A DNA stretch of 64,000 nucleotides from Notolepis coatsorum (lineage: Eukaryota > Chordata > Actinopteri > Aulopiformes > Paralepididae). A program made the translations under genes and the position numbers. The notes beneath the pieces are model-generated. The model searched no databases and was not told the origin of the DNA. It was given only the letters and a program-made list of their open reading frames with translations. The number at the start of each line of letters is the position of its first letter. Positions within the stretch are counted from its first letter, which is position 1. Of this stretch, positions 45,401 to 55,465 are shown piece after piece. Location: NCBI GenBank assembly GCA_963971535.1, contig OZ020590.1, positions 151,232,034 to 151,296,033 on the forward strand, in the 5' to 3' direction.

Positions 45401-46159
45401 ATGGACCTTGTGATGCGGCACGTACCATGATTCGGTCGTCTGATCGGCCTCTTTAATGTCAATCTTTGTCACGTGTCCCGCTGTGATTAGCTTCTCAATC
45501 TCAGCGCGGTACACACCCTCTTGAGCGGGGTCTTTGGCTAGGCGCCGCTCCGTGTTCAATAGATAGCGCTCCGTGGCGTCTTTCTTTGCGTGAAAGGTGG
45601 GCATTCCCTCTCGCCTCAGGAGTGGAGTTGCGTATCTCATCACTCCGCCGACTGTGACTCTCTTTGTCCCCTGCTCGAGTAGGTTGATGGCGTAAATGTC
45701 TTCTTTAGAACGAATATCTTTCTTTTCGTTCTTAAAGGGCATTGTCTCTAGTGTCCATAGCCTCTCGACATGCTGCAGGAGAGTGGTGTCTTCTTCTGTC
45801 GTTCTGGAGTGGAGGCAGCTAGTGGCTGCTGTTCGGTTGAGAGATTTAGCGAGGGGGCCTTGTAGGGTCCACCCTAGGCGGGTCTCGACTGCTGCAGGAC
45901 AGCCTCGGGGTCCTGTATGGACCCGGTCAATCGGGACTATGAGTTCTGCATGGTCGGAGCCTATCAGCAGGGTCGGGGTAGCGGCGTCTATGAGCGGGAT
46001 AGGTAGTTGTCGCAGGTGCACATATTTATCCATCAACTTGGCGATAGGGTAGGTGTACTGCGATAGTCCTATTTCTTGGCTGGTGAAAGCATTTGTAATC
46101 CTAAACCGTCGCTCTGGCTGCCCGTTTGCTGCGATAGTGAAGGAGACATTCTCGCCCGT
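42422..46159 (-). CDS. BEL/Pao pol: reverse transcriptase, RNase H, integrase
   Basis: Open from the Harbinger junction (46159) to the stop at 42422, ~1,245 codons. It begins with the region after the protease (QLPIPLIDAATPTLLIGSDH). The RT has DIKGMFLQVRL (first catalytic Asp), the LPFGTTCSPCCATFAL block and YVDNCLQS (the YVDD-equivalent of BEL). RNase H has VFSDASEVAYGSVAYL, RLELCAAL and LWSDSTTVLTWI. Integrase follows with a zinc-binding H-H ... CLDCRKWR segment, then the catalytic core with Asp in HSTGMDCFGPL, Asp in LLSDHGTNFKGG and Glu in FGGTWEREV, and a C-terminal chromatin/DNA-binding-like region. No internal stops or frameshifts, in keeping with a young element. The missing N-terminal part continues in 48980-51422. 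Confidence 0.95.
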   Translation of the reverse strand, partial: TGENVSFTIAANGQPERRFRITNAFTSQEIGLSQYTYPIAKLMDKYVHLRQLPIPLIDAATPTLLIGSDHAELIVPIDRVHTGPRGCPAAVETRLGWTLQGPLAKSLNRTAATSCLHSRTTEEDTTLLQHVERLWTLETMPFKNEKKDIRSKEDIYAINLLEQGTKRVTVGGVMRYATPLLRREGMPTFHAKKDATERYLLNTERRLAKDPAQEGVYRAEIEKLITAGHVTKIDIKEADQTTESWYVPHHKVHHNGKDRIVFNCSYQIGSQNLNKELLPGPTLGPSLLGVLLRFRQDKVAISGDIKGMFLQVRLVEEDKPLLRFLWRERIGDENPAIYQWEVLPFGTTCSPCCATFALQKHVAEDPAADEEVRHSVKNSFYVDNCLQSVSTQEEAEALLIKLRASLIKGGFDLRQWASSDPHVLRSLSPADKAASSETWMATIPGEAQEMTLGLVWRFKTDSLHYRHKPLTPEQGRSTATPTTRRSVYRTLARQYDPLGCILPYTTRAKMIVRALWDKDQGWDDPIPAHLASTWREWETELRSLPGVNIRRSYFPSTVRPETCKIDLHVFSDASEVAYGSVAYLRAQEKEGKIHTAFILARSRIAPRKQQSIPRLELCAALAGAHLATLIQRELTIPVHRTILWSDSTTVLTWIKSDSCRYKVFVGVRVTEIQELTEAASWRYVDTKHNPADVITRGMSLDDLTRRNIYSDGPEFLKLPEEEWPTPTPREASNEEAENKKPMFCGLSTVASTDPNIDDCITLESAQQKTFLWHHPEIQSTTDMSAADYEEAELLLLQRAQRDSFPDELDCLQGGKPVPSDSRLLHLAPESDAHNLIRVGDRLRRAPDLPDDIKYPIVLNSRHKVTELIIKKYDEDVHHAGAERVFAEIRRRYWILQGREAVRRFQRTCLDCRKWRAQPSIPRMADLHPCRLRLGDKPFHSTGMDCFGPLYIKRGRGAEKRWGIVFKCMTTRAIHIELLPTMSTDSFLMAFRKFTSRKGKPSTLLSDHGTNFKGGERELRESFQAMGPELKTHLAPSQIDFQFNPPNAPHFGGTWEREVRSIKTALYAVLGAQTVAEEVLMTVLTEIEGVLNSKPLGYVSSDVADVDPVTPNTLLMARLDPALPQTMYRPEEANGRRMWRYSQVLADKFWSSFLLHYLPSLQTRQKWVKERDNLTEGTVVMIIDQSLPRAMWPAGRVSKVITGADGKVRAAEVLVQGRTYTRPVARLIELPRLPDTIDDDHDPMTL

Positions 46160-46345
46160 TGGGCCTAAAAAAAATAATGGTTGGTTTCAGGTTGCCGACC
46201 GACCCTGCAGATTTATGTGCGACCCAATTTATTTTATGGGAGTTTCTATTGGCGGAAAAAAATACGCATTTTGTAGAGCGCCCTTTGTTCCAGTAGAGAG
46301 CGCCAGACTCCAGCAAATGGCCGCAAGCTACAAGCTAATGGCGCC

Positions 46346-46606
46346 GTGTTAAACTTATTTCAATTCAAGTACTTGGCACTGAAGTGCAAGGCTCCAGCGC
46401 CAGAACCTGTACCCTCCACAAGCCAGTCTGCCTTCGACTTGCTGTTTCGTGCACAGCAACGTATACATTTGCCTCCGCTGAGAACTGAACAAAATAAAAA
46501 AGACGAGTTGATGAATTCCATCATCAAGAGCCTCCAAACCAGGCGAGTGGGGTTTTCTGTCCAGGCGAGCACAAACCAAGGCTCAGAATTGGTGACGGTG
46601 AGTTAA
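46346..46606 (+). other. Exon-like open frame in the Harbinger-like element
   Basis: An 86-codon frame (KYLALKCKAPAPEPVPSTSQ ... RRVGFSVQASTNQGSELVTV) runs into GTGAGT at ~46599, a good splice-donor word. No domain recognised. It could be a leftover exon of the transposon's own protein or captured host sequence; no second exon was found. Confidence 0.35.
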
Positions 46607-46780
46607 CTATTTTACTCAAATGGAACGAGTCTGTCTGTATGTACTGTATCGTTCTGCCATACTAATTGTTATGAAGAATGAGGAGGGGTTTATGCTTCTT
46701 TGGGGTTGTTTAATTCCATTGATATCGGTTACATACAGGTGAATACCTCGCTCGTCATCACACACAGCTACATGCTTTAC

Positions 46781-46972
46781 ATAGATATAGATAGCCACTA
46801 GATAGCCCGCGCTGCCGGTTAATGGAGAGCGACGTCGTCGTAGGGCGGCCATCTTGCTCCAGGCAGCTCAGCTACCGATAACCCTCACTCAAGGCTGACT
46901 GGAGCAAAATGGCGGCGGTTCAGCGACGCTGGTGACTCCGCCTTAAGCTATCTAGTGTTCTATATATCTATG
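46781..46972. mobile_element. Small MITE (~190 bp)
   Basis: Imperfect inverted ends ATAGATATAGATAGCCACTA / GATAGC against the complement near 46945-46972; flanks CATGCTTTAC and CATGCTTAC look like a ~9-bp duplication. A GGCCATCTTGCTCCAG / CTGGAGCAAAATGGC pair lies inside. Superfamily not assignable. Confidence 0.6.
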
Positions 46973-47574
46973 CATGCTTACACGTGTATTCCACGACAAC
47001 AAACTAACTTCCGGTGCCACCCCCTATCTCTCCCGGTCGGAAACACACACCCAGCTAACAGTGACACACACAACGGCAGAACATTATAGTACGTTTCATT
47101 TTCATGCAAGCACTGTTTCTGTAATAGTATGAATTTGAGATAATATTTTTTACAATCAAGTTTAATTAAATAGTAAAAAAGTGCAGTCCTGGCATGTCAA
47201 GAATGAGAATATATAAAAAGCAAGTATTTCACAATATTTGCACAGCTCTCTGACGTCGGGATATTTAGTGAGTATATTTAGGGGTGGCATTTTTAGTACT
47301 ACCTTTGTACATTGTACTTTTGTAGTACAGTGTCTTTGTATTTGAACCTTTAGTACATGTGTGGTATTTAATATAATAAAAGCTTTTTGCTGGGAGTCGG
47401 AGGCGTGGTATATCTGGTTGTGGATTTCATCCTATTCCTAGATCTGACTCGTTTTAATAACATACATAAATATTTCTTCTTTGATTTGACGGGCAGTGGC
47501 AACTTCTAGAGCTCATCTTTCAATCTCTCCATTGAATGATCAGAATATTGGCACAAAAGGTGTGAATGACAGTC

Positions 47575-48443
47575 TAGGGCTGGGCGATATGACCAAAAAC
47601 GTTATCGCGATAAAATTATAAAATTATTTTCATATAATTCGATATCGATAATTATCGTCGATATAATGTATGTCAAGTTTAATTAACTTATTATGCTGCT
47701 GCGAATGTCTCGAGTCGAGTTGATGTCGTCATCAGTCCGCGCACGTTAGAAGTTAGCCGTCAAGCGGAATATCTCATGGCAATGTAATAAATATGACACT
47801 AAAATACTCTCTTCCGCCACAATATATTGAAACGACGTCCACTGTATACCCACACTACTATGAACGTGGCCTCAGAATTCATGCCGCACACATACTCGGC
47901 ACGTAAATATATAAAACATCGACGTGCAAGCTAGTTAGCCTAGCCAGCCTGTTGTCTTATTATGCTGCTGCGAATGTCTCGAGTCGAGTTGATGTCGTCA
48001 TCAGTCCGCGCACGTTAGAAGTTAGCCGTCAAGCGGAATATCTCATGGCAATGTAATAAATATGACACTAAAATACTCTCTTCCGCCACAATATATTGAA
48101 ACGACGTCCACTGTATACCCACACTACTATGAACGTGGCCTCAGAATTCATGCCGCACACATACTCGGCACGTAAATATATAAAACATCGACGTGCAAGC
48201 TAGTTAGCCTAGCAAGCCTTGTTGTTGAGTGAGTCCTACCTCTCTACCCAGAGGTGCAGCGCTGGGTCTCCTTCCTGGTCTCATTCGCTCTCGGCCATCT
48301 CCTTCACCGATTGGTTGTTAGTGCGTGCTCATATCCAAGCTTGGAAAATCGATATATCGAAACTTTGCGACCACGTTTCATGTTTATTTCGAGGAAATAA
48401 TTTATCGCGATAGTTATCGTTATCGTTTTATCGCCCAGCCCTA
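47575..48443. mobile_element. hAT MITE with TAGGGCTGGGCGATA ends, second copy
   Basis: 869 bp; ends TAGGGCTGGGCGATA / TATCGCCCAGCCCTA-like; perfect 8-bp duplication TGACAGTC (47567-47574, 48444-48451). It contains an almost exact 268-bp tandem duplication (47688-47955 and 47956-48223). Opposite orientation to the copy at 36637. Confidence 0.93.
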
Positions 48444-48537
48444 TGACAGTCTGACATTTTTATATAAAAAATAAACTGACATTTCAATTGTTCTGCGCTT
48501 TAAATACGTACATGAATGTCAGAACTTTAATACTTCT

Positions 48538-48700
48538 GCCCAGTTTGTATTGGAGCTGGCAGAAGAAGCACGTTGTCATGTTCTGTTTTAACCCTGCTGC
48601 CCAGTTTGTATTGGAGCTGGCAGAAGAAGCACGTTGTCATGTTCTGTTTTAACCCTGCTGCCAAGTTTGTATTGGAGCTGGCAGAAGAAGCACGTTGTCA
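48538..48700 (+). repeat. 61-bp tandem repeat
   Basis: About 2.7 units starting GCCCAGTTTGTATTGGAGCT. Inside the Harbinger-like element. Confidence 0.9.
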
Positions 48701-48979
48701 ATGACTGCATTTGGTCTTTCATGCACTGTTTAACATTGAAGACTTCACTTTAAATAAATGTTCTGTTTTAAAAGGAGTTGTCCATGTCTTCAATACTATA
48801 AAAGCAACAATATATGGATATTAAACATCTTGGCAGAGTACATGCACCTGTGGTGTCAAAAAAAATAAAATCCCTTTAAAATAAAAAAAATAAAAAAATA
48901 AAATAAAATAAATTCCCTACCTACCCATGGCCAAACTGACAGCCAACCTGAAACCAACTATTATTTTTGTTAGGCCTTA

Positions 48980-51422
48980 TCGTCTTTAAATCTCTTCTTA
49001 TTGTCCGAATCGTCATTTGGTTCTCGCTCCCCCGCAGTCCCAGCTGGGCCGCAGCGGACGCGAGCAGAAGGGTCTTCTCTGACCCGTCATCAAGGACGGC
49101 GTAAGTGTCCATGACTTTATCTTGGTAGCTCAATGTCACACGGACTACCTTTAAGAGCACTTGGGCGCCGCTGCTGCTGGCGGGGTCAATGTACATGACA
49201 CTTGCCTTGGTGCCGCTCGATGGTGCAGGTGAAGGCCGTCTTCTGTTACTGTCGTGTAGTATATCTAGATGGGCTCCGTCGCACCGACTGCACCTTTTCT
49301 TTAGGCGGCATTCGGCTGCCATGTGTGGTCGCGCACATCGGTAACAGCGCCTGTTGGACTTTATCCATTGACTCACTTCTTCTGCATTCATCTTTGTGAA
49401 CAGGTCACATTGTGACAGCCAGTGTTTTTTCTCACAGTAGGGGCAAACCATCTTCCACTTCTCTTTTCTCGAGGGGGTACTGTGGCTCTTACTGCTCGGT
49501 ACTGACTCTGATTGGTGCATGACAGTCACCGATCTTCTTCCATCATTTATTCTCCTGGGTCCCTCTCTGGAGCTTGGCGTGCTCCGCCCCAACGTATCCA
49601 GTCGTAAGCTGCTGACTTCTCTCGCCAGGAAGTCGGCTAGATCAAGGAGGGATGGTTCGGGGCCGTTGGGATCCCGGTAGTCTCTCTGCCGCCTAAAACG
49701 CTCTTGTCTTGCGGGTGGCAGCTTCTCCAAAATCCTCTCGACGTTAGAGTTGGCGTATAGCTCATGCATGCCCTTTTCCCGTTGCGCTCCCAGCATCCCT
49801 ACCAGGGACTGCACTTTGATTGACAGGTCGTCTAATGAGCGATTGTCTGTTGCTGGGGGTAGGCGATCAATATGCCTTATCTCTTGGATTACGTAATCCC
49901 ATATACGTCCATATCTCTGGTCCAGTGCTGCCAGGGCCGCTGTGTATGGGGTCGTAGAGGTAGCATAGGCCAGCGCTATATTGTGCGCTCGCGGTACTTT
50001 CAGGTGCTTCAGTAATATTGCATACTTGTGGCGTTCATCAGCGACATCCACCATCATTGTCTCTAAGCACATCCGGAGCTCCGTGTACTGTGCTCGACTC
50101 TCATAGGCGAAGTCTGGAAACGACGGCGTGGCAATGTATGACGCCGTGGATGGCTGATACATCGGCGATCGTTGGGGGAGAGACCTCCTAGGCGAGTCCC
50201 CTCTTGCGCCTCTCTGTGGGCTGGTACCGACAGGGTACCATGGCCCGCTGGTCCAGGTGCTATTCCTCGGGGCTGGTCGTGCGTCGTGCTCACCCGTGAA
50301 TAGAGTCGGGGGTCTGTAGCGCAGCGCCGCGGGGGTATAGCCTGGGCTGTACTGGACCTCCTGGTCCGGTGGAGTACTGTGCTGTCGTCGGGCTTGGTTC
50401 TCCTCCTCTCCCTCTTCTTCCTCTATCAGGTCTTCCAGATCCTGTAATCGTTTATTTAGCTTCTCCGCAGTGTATGCCGCTCCTTCCTTGTAGCTGGGTC
50501 TCGCTTGGACCGGTCTGGGAAGGGGGTCTGCGGGGGGTATAGGCTCGGTCTGTTGGTCAAGTTCAGGGTCGCTTGCTTGGTTAGGAGACGCTGCCCTTGA
50601 CTGTTGTCTCGACGAGTTCCTTGAACCCCTGGCGGAGGGAGAGGGTGTTGCCTTGCGGATCAGCTGCTCCATTAGCTGCGCTTGTAACTTGTCGCGCTCG
50701 GCTTGTAGTCTGTCGCGCTCGGCTTCGCGCTGGATGAGAGCGAGTTCGCGCTCTGCGTCTCTTTGGGCACCGGCAGCGGCACGCTGGGTGTCTGCTCGGT
50801 CTCTTGCCATATTCTCTTCCGTCTGAAGGCGTCTCATCTCCAGGCGTATGCGCTCTTCTTCGCTCCGTTGTTGCGCTTGGAGTTGTTTGCGCTCGCTAAG
50901 CGTCTGTGCTTGGAGACGATCGCGTTCAGTAGAGGCTGTCAGGCTGACGAGGAACGCCTGTTGTAGCATCCTCTCCGCTTCGCTGGGGGAAGGCGGTTGT
51001 GGAGGTGAGCCGCTCCTGGGTGAGCCGCTCCTGGGTGTACTCGTTGGGGAGTCCTGGAGCTCTATTTCCTCTGCGCTCTCCTCCTCTTCTTCCGTGCAGA
51101 GTTCTCTCTCTGTAGGGTTGTCTTCCTCCCGGGGCTGGTCGGGGACTACTTCTTCGGTAGTGGCGGGGGGTAAAGGCATGTCAGCTCCCTCCTGGTCCCC
51201 ACCGTGAGCTTGGTCAGTTACATTAGAACCTACTAGGGCCTCTGTGGTCGGGGAAACCTGGTCGTTAAGGTCAGACATAATTTTACTTTCTACTTTTACC
51301 GCGTTTACCGTTTGTCGAAGGCTAGGTAGTTGACTGACAGTGTAATCCTCTAAGTACTGAGGTGGCTGTCGTCTGCGCCGCGGGCGTTCTAGGTTAGGAG
51401 GACCGTTTCGTGGAGTGTTCAT
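48980..51422 (-). CDS. BEL/Pao gag-protease
   Basis: Starts at Met 51422 (MNTPRNGPPNLERPRRRRQP); an upstream in-frame Met at 51449 is also possible, but the basic segment after the second one looks like the usual start. Long acidic and Ser/Pro-rich N-terminus; a coiled-coil-like Glu/Arg/Gln region around residues 170-270 (ERDRLQAERDKLQAQ); a gag core (RSPMYQPSTASYIATPSFPD ... VPRAHNIALAYATST); zinc knuckles CPYCEKKHWLSQC, CYRCARPHMAAEC and CSRCDGAHLDILH; and the aspartic protease start with the YAVLDDGSEKTLLLAS active-site block. The frame runs ~20 residues into the Harbinger end (to 48921) and stops. Open throughout, consistent with a recent insertion. Confidence 0.93.
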
Positions 51423-51474
51423 CATAGGCCATTTCAATATTAATAACACTATATTAATATTACACTAGTTACCC

Positions 51475-51491
51475 TCCGGCTCGAAGGACCA
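51475..51491 (-). promoter_or_regulatory. Primer-binding site complementary to tRNA-Tyr
   Basis: Minus strand TGGTCCTTCGAGCCGGA lies 2 nt after the 5' LTR. Its complement TCCGGCTCGAAGGACCA matches the 3' end of vertebrate tRNA-Tyr plus CCA over 17 nt (tRNA sequence from memory). Confidence 0.85.
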
Positions 51492-51493
51492 AT

Positions 51494-52888
51494 TGTAACT
51501 GAGGGGTACAATTCCCTGACTGTATTGTTAAGTATGGTTGGATTAAACCACTACCTCTTGTACTTTAACTTCTGGCCATCCAGTACATGATATAAATATG
51601 ATGAACACTTTCCCACCTGATGAAACGAAGTCCACACAAATGTACAAATCGAATATTTAATATAGCAAAAGGTATATACAACGTTCACTTGTTTACACTT
51701 ATGATTTGAAATGCACTTGTATGGCAAATGAGTATTCGTAGGTAAATCAACATTGAATGTCCAATCTCTGGTTACGCAGGGAGTAAGTATACAACCCGGT
51801 TCTTTAGGAAACTATAGCGATGGTACTTAAATGATTATAGCTGGATACACTAAGGGGGGGGGGGGGTCCCGCTGGTTGTAAGACAGTAGGAGGGGGGGGG
51901 TTAGAGAAGCCGCTGGCGGTATCCCATCTGGCCGACGATTTCTTGGGAGAATTCAAAGTCTTGAATACGGTGCCCACAGAACCTCGGTCCGCAGACGAAT
52001 ACAGCTGGACCCTCTGGTGGACGGTAGCTGCCGGTCCACAACGGAGAGACGTGAGGCGACCTCACTGGTGTAGAGCGCCGTCTCACCTTGCTCCTCTCCG
52101 GGGGGTAGTTCCAACACTCCGCAGTGTTGGCCGTTATCCATGGAATAATCAAAGCACCCAAAGCATAATCCAAGCCGTGGAAGGCTCGCCGTCGTCCAGG
52201 TAGAGTAATCCAATATACAGGTCCAGTCGCCCTGGCCCGGAGCTCCTCGGATGCAAGCACCACTAGTGGTCTGCCCAGCCTGGTTAAGACTCCAGATAAC
52301 GTCAGGAACGATGGGGGTACTGATAACTTTATAACTCTAACCGAACGATGCACCACACATAAATAGACTATTATTAGCTTAATAGAAATACGTCCAACTC
52401 GACGGTATAGTGCCAAACTATGACTATTCAACTATTAATCCACACGATATCTCAATGCCTATTCTGAGGCCAAGTAGGCCTTACTGCACCACACGTGCGT
52501 CGTGGGTGAGGCTTCGCGTCTGTTACTCGGTTGGAGGGTAAAGAACTGGACTAAAAGAAAGTTCTACTTTACTTGCGCCATATATATATGCGCTGTGAAC
52601 AAATAGTACCATTCGTATTTCGCCAGACGTATTCCTACGCGGAACCGGGGCTTGCCACGACATGTTGGGCGGCACGATTGAACTTGAACCTAGGGGTATG
52701 GCTGCTGGCGCCAGGTTCTCGTCCAATGGTAGAATGAAACTATTATGGGCTGTTTAGTAGACTAAAGGGATATTCAGTGCATATTGTACAAGGAATATAC
52801 AGGGGATATCAAACGATATACAAATACTATTTAAATATATATATATAAATAAATATATATATTCGGTTTAATCTGATCCTTCACAACA
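51494..52888 (-). repeat. BEL 5' LTR
   Basis: 1395 bp. Starts (minus strand) TGTTGTGAAGGATCAG and ends CAGTTACA. A TATA-like AT-rich stretch lies at 52830-52862. Open frames inside it (e.g. 52431-51901) are present in both LTRs but have no known domain. Confidence 0.95.
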
Positions 52889-52899
52889 AAAGCACTTAA

Positions 52900-53851
52900 C
52901 ACTTTGACTGCCGGGACCCGTCTTTAGACGTCTTTCCTGGCCATGCTAAAGTTGCCGGGGGACGCTGTACAGCGTCCTTATATCAATATTTCAAAAATCT
53001 GCGATCGGATTCATAATGTCCCTCCGCTGGCCTGAGATCCACCAGCAGGACCCACTGAGCTCTCTGGCGGTTCAGGAGCGCCATCTGGTGGCCGATCGGC
53101 GCAACCGCTTAACAGGAAGCGCAGTAGAGGTTTTGCTGGTCGGCCATATTACTTCCGGGCACTCGGGATAGGTTCCGGCACTCTAGCTCGTCACACTACA
53201 TAGCGATCGATTGCCAATAACTCGATAAACAACATGATTTGGACGTATATACCATTATACAAGCTGGAGATGGACCGGGTAATAATATATCCCATAATGA
53301 TAAAATTTCTACTCGACGATGATCGCCCAACGGCGCGCGGAGACTGGGGTGAGTTTCAGCGTGTAACGTTACCGTCTTCGATAATAACTGATATTATCAA
53401 CATTTGACCCACATTAGATGATTGGTATAACGCTGCCCACGGAATTATAAACGCCCCCTCGCCCATCCGGTCAACATCAGATGACGTGTAGTAACTTCTA
53501 GAAGTACGTCTAGTTGGAATTTTTTATATCGCGCTGATTGCCATCAAACTGTATTTCATCATCAATATAATGCATTTGGGGCTATATATCACGTTCTGGA
53601 GAAAGCTGCAGAAAGAGATGAAAACATACTTATACATTAGACCATACTTTACTATGAATATGTGAATGAAAAAGTTTAACGTTGCTACACAATGAACAAT
53701 ACATATAGGACTTTGAATGGGCCCTAATAATGGCAATGTAGCAATAGAATTTAAAAAGTTATAGCCCTGCAAAGAAGGGGACTTTCTCCATAGACAAATA
53801 GCGCTGGCAATCTATGGTATATCATTAATTTAACCTTAGGCAACCAAAGTG
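52900..53851. mobile_element. piggyBac-type MITE (952 bp)
   Basis: TTAA at 52896-52899 and 53852-53855; ends CACTTTGACTGCC and the complement of GGCAACCAAAGTG. Subterminal 'gtctttagacgtc' and 'gacgctgtacagcgtc' are small palindromes. It sits 11 bp beyond the BEL target site in the same foldback arm. Confidence 0.9.
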
Positions 53852-54007
53852 TTAACGTTACCAATGGGGTCCCGCTGCAGCGCCGGAGAATCCTTTTGCT
53901 CGCTATCGGCAAACAGCTCCACTGGCTGTGTGTACAGTGGAGCTGTTTGCAGATAGCGAGCAAAAGGATTCTCCGGCGCTGCAGCGGGACCCCATTGGTA
54001 ACGTTAA
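53852..54007. repeat. Near-perfect palindrome, 73-nt arms with 10-nt loop
   Basis: 53852-53924 pairs with 53935-54007 with one mismatch (C/A). It is the turn-around point of the foldback element, and pairing continues outward into 40722-40961 / 54008-54249 once the inserts are ignored. Confidence 0.95.
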
Positions 54008-54261
54008 GTGCTTTGGTCATTTCACATTCAGCAAGCCCTCAGCTCGAATACGCATTCAATCAATGTTATAAGACATTGATATCAGGAGCTATCTGTAGCT
54101 ACTGCTAGCCGGCTAGATGACGTTAAGACAACTATTTAGTTCAATCGGACATTTCGTTTTGAACAGTGAATTAACGTCAGCTAACGCGAGCTAACGGAGG
54201 TATCAACATGCACTACAAGACTTGCTGGAGCATTTGTTGATATCAGGAGGAGCTACTAGAG

Positions 54262-55191
54262 CAGGGATCGGCAATAGGCGGCCTGCGGGCCAACATTGGC
54301 CCGCCAACAATAATTTCTGGCCCGTCAGATTATTTTGAGAATATGATATTTATTTGACGCACGGGAAATATTCACTCGGGACGCCAGGGTGTCTTTTATT
54401 GTGAAGCTGTATCTATCTACCGGCAGTCATCAAAAGCATGTCTGTCACTATAGCCAATTGAAATGCTAGAAATGGTCAGGTGGACTGGGAGAACCAATGG
54501 AATAGTCCCACCGGGCCCTGTGTCTCTTTCCCTAACGCACTTTCACTTCCGCGTTCGAGATGCGACTCGCGAGCGAGTTGAAGAAAACAAAACAAACATC
54601 TTTGGATAGCAACGGGGAAATATAACGCTTCTTTTAATAAACAGGAGCCATACTTAAAATACGGGTTTAGCGCAACAGGTCGGTGATTCTTGCGTGCCGA
54701 GCCGACGTCCTCTCTGCATAATATGTGGCGACAACAACAACAACAACATTAACAAAGAGGCAAGTTGGCAGATAAAGTAGCTGCATTCAACGCCAATCTG
54801 GAATTGGAGGGCGGCGAGTGGATATGACATGTTTCAAACATTAGCAGGGATTTTGGAGGACTTAACAACAAACAAGGAGGTACAATATGGTGAGTCGTGT
54901 TTTCATGCATTCTGATCTGTTCATCACCCGCCGGCGCCGCGGTGATCTGCAACAGCTGAGAGCTGTTCATGAATGAATGGATGAGTGAGAACTTTGTTTG
55001 GCGGATTGCAGAGTGGGTGCAGTGCAGTGCGGCGCAGTGCACACGGTTGTTGGGGGGATGCAGACCAGAGAAAAACGTTTGTCTTTTTTCAATATCGGTA
55101 TATTAAATTAGCCATTGTTTTTGATCCTGGCCCGCGAAGCAACGGCTTGGGGAAAATCTGGCCCGCCGCAAAACCTAATTGGCGATCCCTG
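54262..55191. mobile_element. hAT element (930 bp) in the foldback right arm
   Basis: Ends CAGGGATCGGCAATAGG and the complement of ATTGGCGATCCCTG; 8-bp duplication TACTAGAG (54254-54261, 55192-55199). It contains a diverged minus-strand LINE family A 3' tail at ~54970-55090. The 'ggcaataggcggc' ends resemble the segment in the 13448-20683 arms. Confidence 0.93.
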
Positions 55192-55465
55192 TACTAGAGT
55201 ACACACAGACAGTGGAGCTGTTTGCAGATAGCGAGCATTTTGACTTGTTGCGTGGTGGCGATGTCTCGCAGATAATACAAGTACAAGTCTAATTATATAA
55301 TATATATATTTTATTAAAAAAAAAAAAAAAGAAAAAATTTATATAAAATAATTTTTAATTTCTTTTTAATCAAAAACGCTCGGTATCGGATCGGTATCGG
55401 CCGATATGGCTCACGACGATCGGTGATCGGTATCGGTGGCAAAAAACGTGATCGGGGCATCCCTA

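Larger units (their letters stand above)
46162..48976. mobile_element. Harbinger-like transposon inserted in BEL coding region (2815 bp)
   Basis: Ends GGCCTAAAAAAAATAAT(G)GTTGG at the left and the matching complement at the right, over about 30 bp. Flanks TTG (46159-46161) and TTA (48977-48979) are a TWA-type 3-bp target duplication with one change. With one copy of the triplet the BEL reading frame is continuous, which fixes the edges. It carries a small MITE, a hAT element, a 61-bp tandem repeat and an exon-like frame, but no recognisable transposase. Confidence 0.85.
40962..52888 (-). mobile_element. BEL/Pao LTR retrotransposon
   Basis: Minus-strand element with LTRs 51494-52888 (5') and 40962-42328 (3'), TG...CA ends, and a 5-bp target duplication AAAGC at 40957-40961 and 52889-52893. 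Order on the minus strand is LTR, tRNA-Tyr primer site, gag-protease, RT-RNase H-integrase, purine tract, LTR, which is BEL/Pao order. No envelope-like gene. A 2.8-kb Harbinger-like transposon interrupts the coding region. LTR near-identity indicates recent integration. Confidence 0.95.
40355..55465. mobile_element. hAT-like foldback element hosting nested insertions
   Basis: Outer ends TAGGGATGCCCCGATC (40355) and GATCGGGGCATCCCTA (ending 55465). Inside, 40722-40961 is an exact-looking inverse of 54008-54249, continuing into the hairpin at 53852-54007. Stripped of the BEL, piggyBac and hAT inserts it would be ~1.4 kb. The 8-bp duplication expected of hAT is not visible because the LINE flank has lost ~10 bp. 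Confidence 0.8.

Noticed and set aside
40962..52888. Endogenous retrovirus with envelope
   Set aside because: RT and integrase motifs and tRNA-Tyr priming are BEL/Pao; no envelope frame lies between integrase and the 3' LTR.
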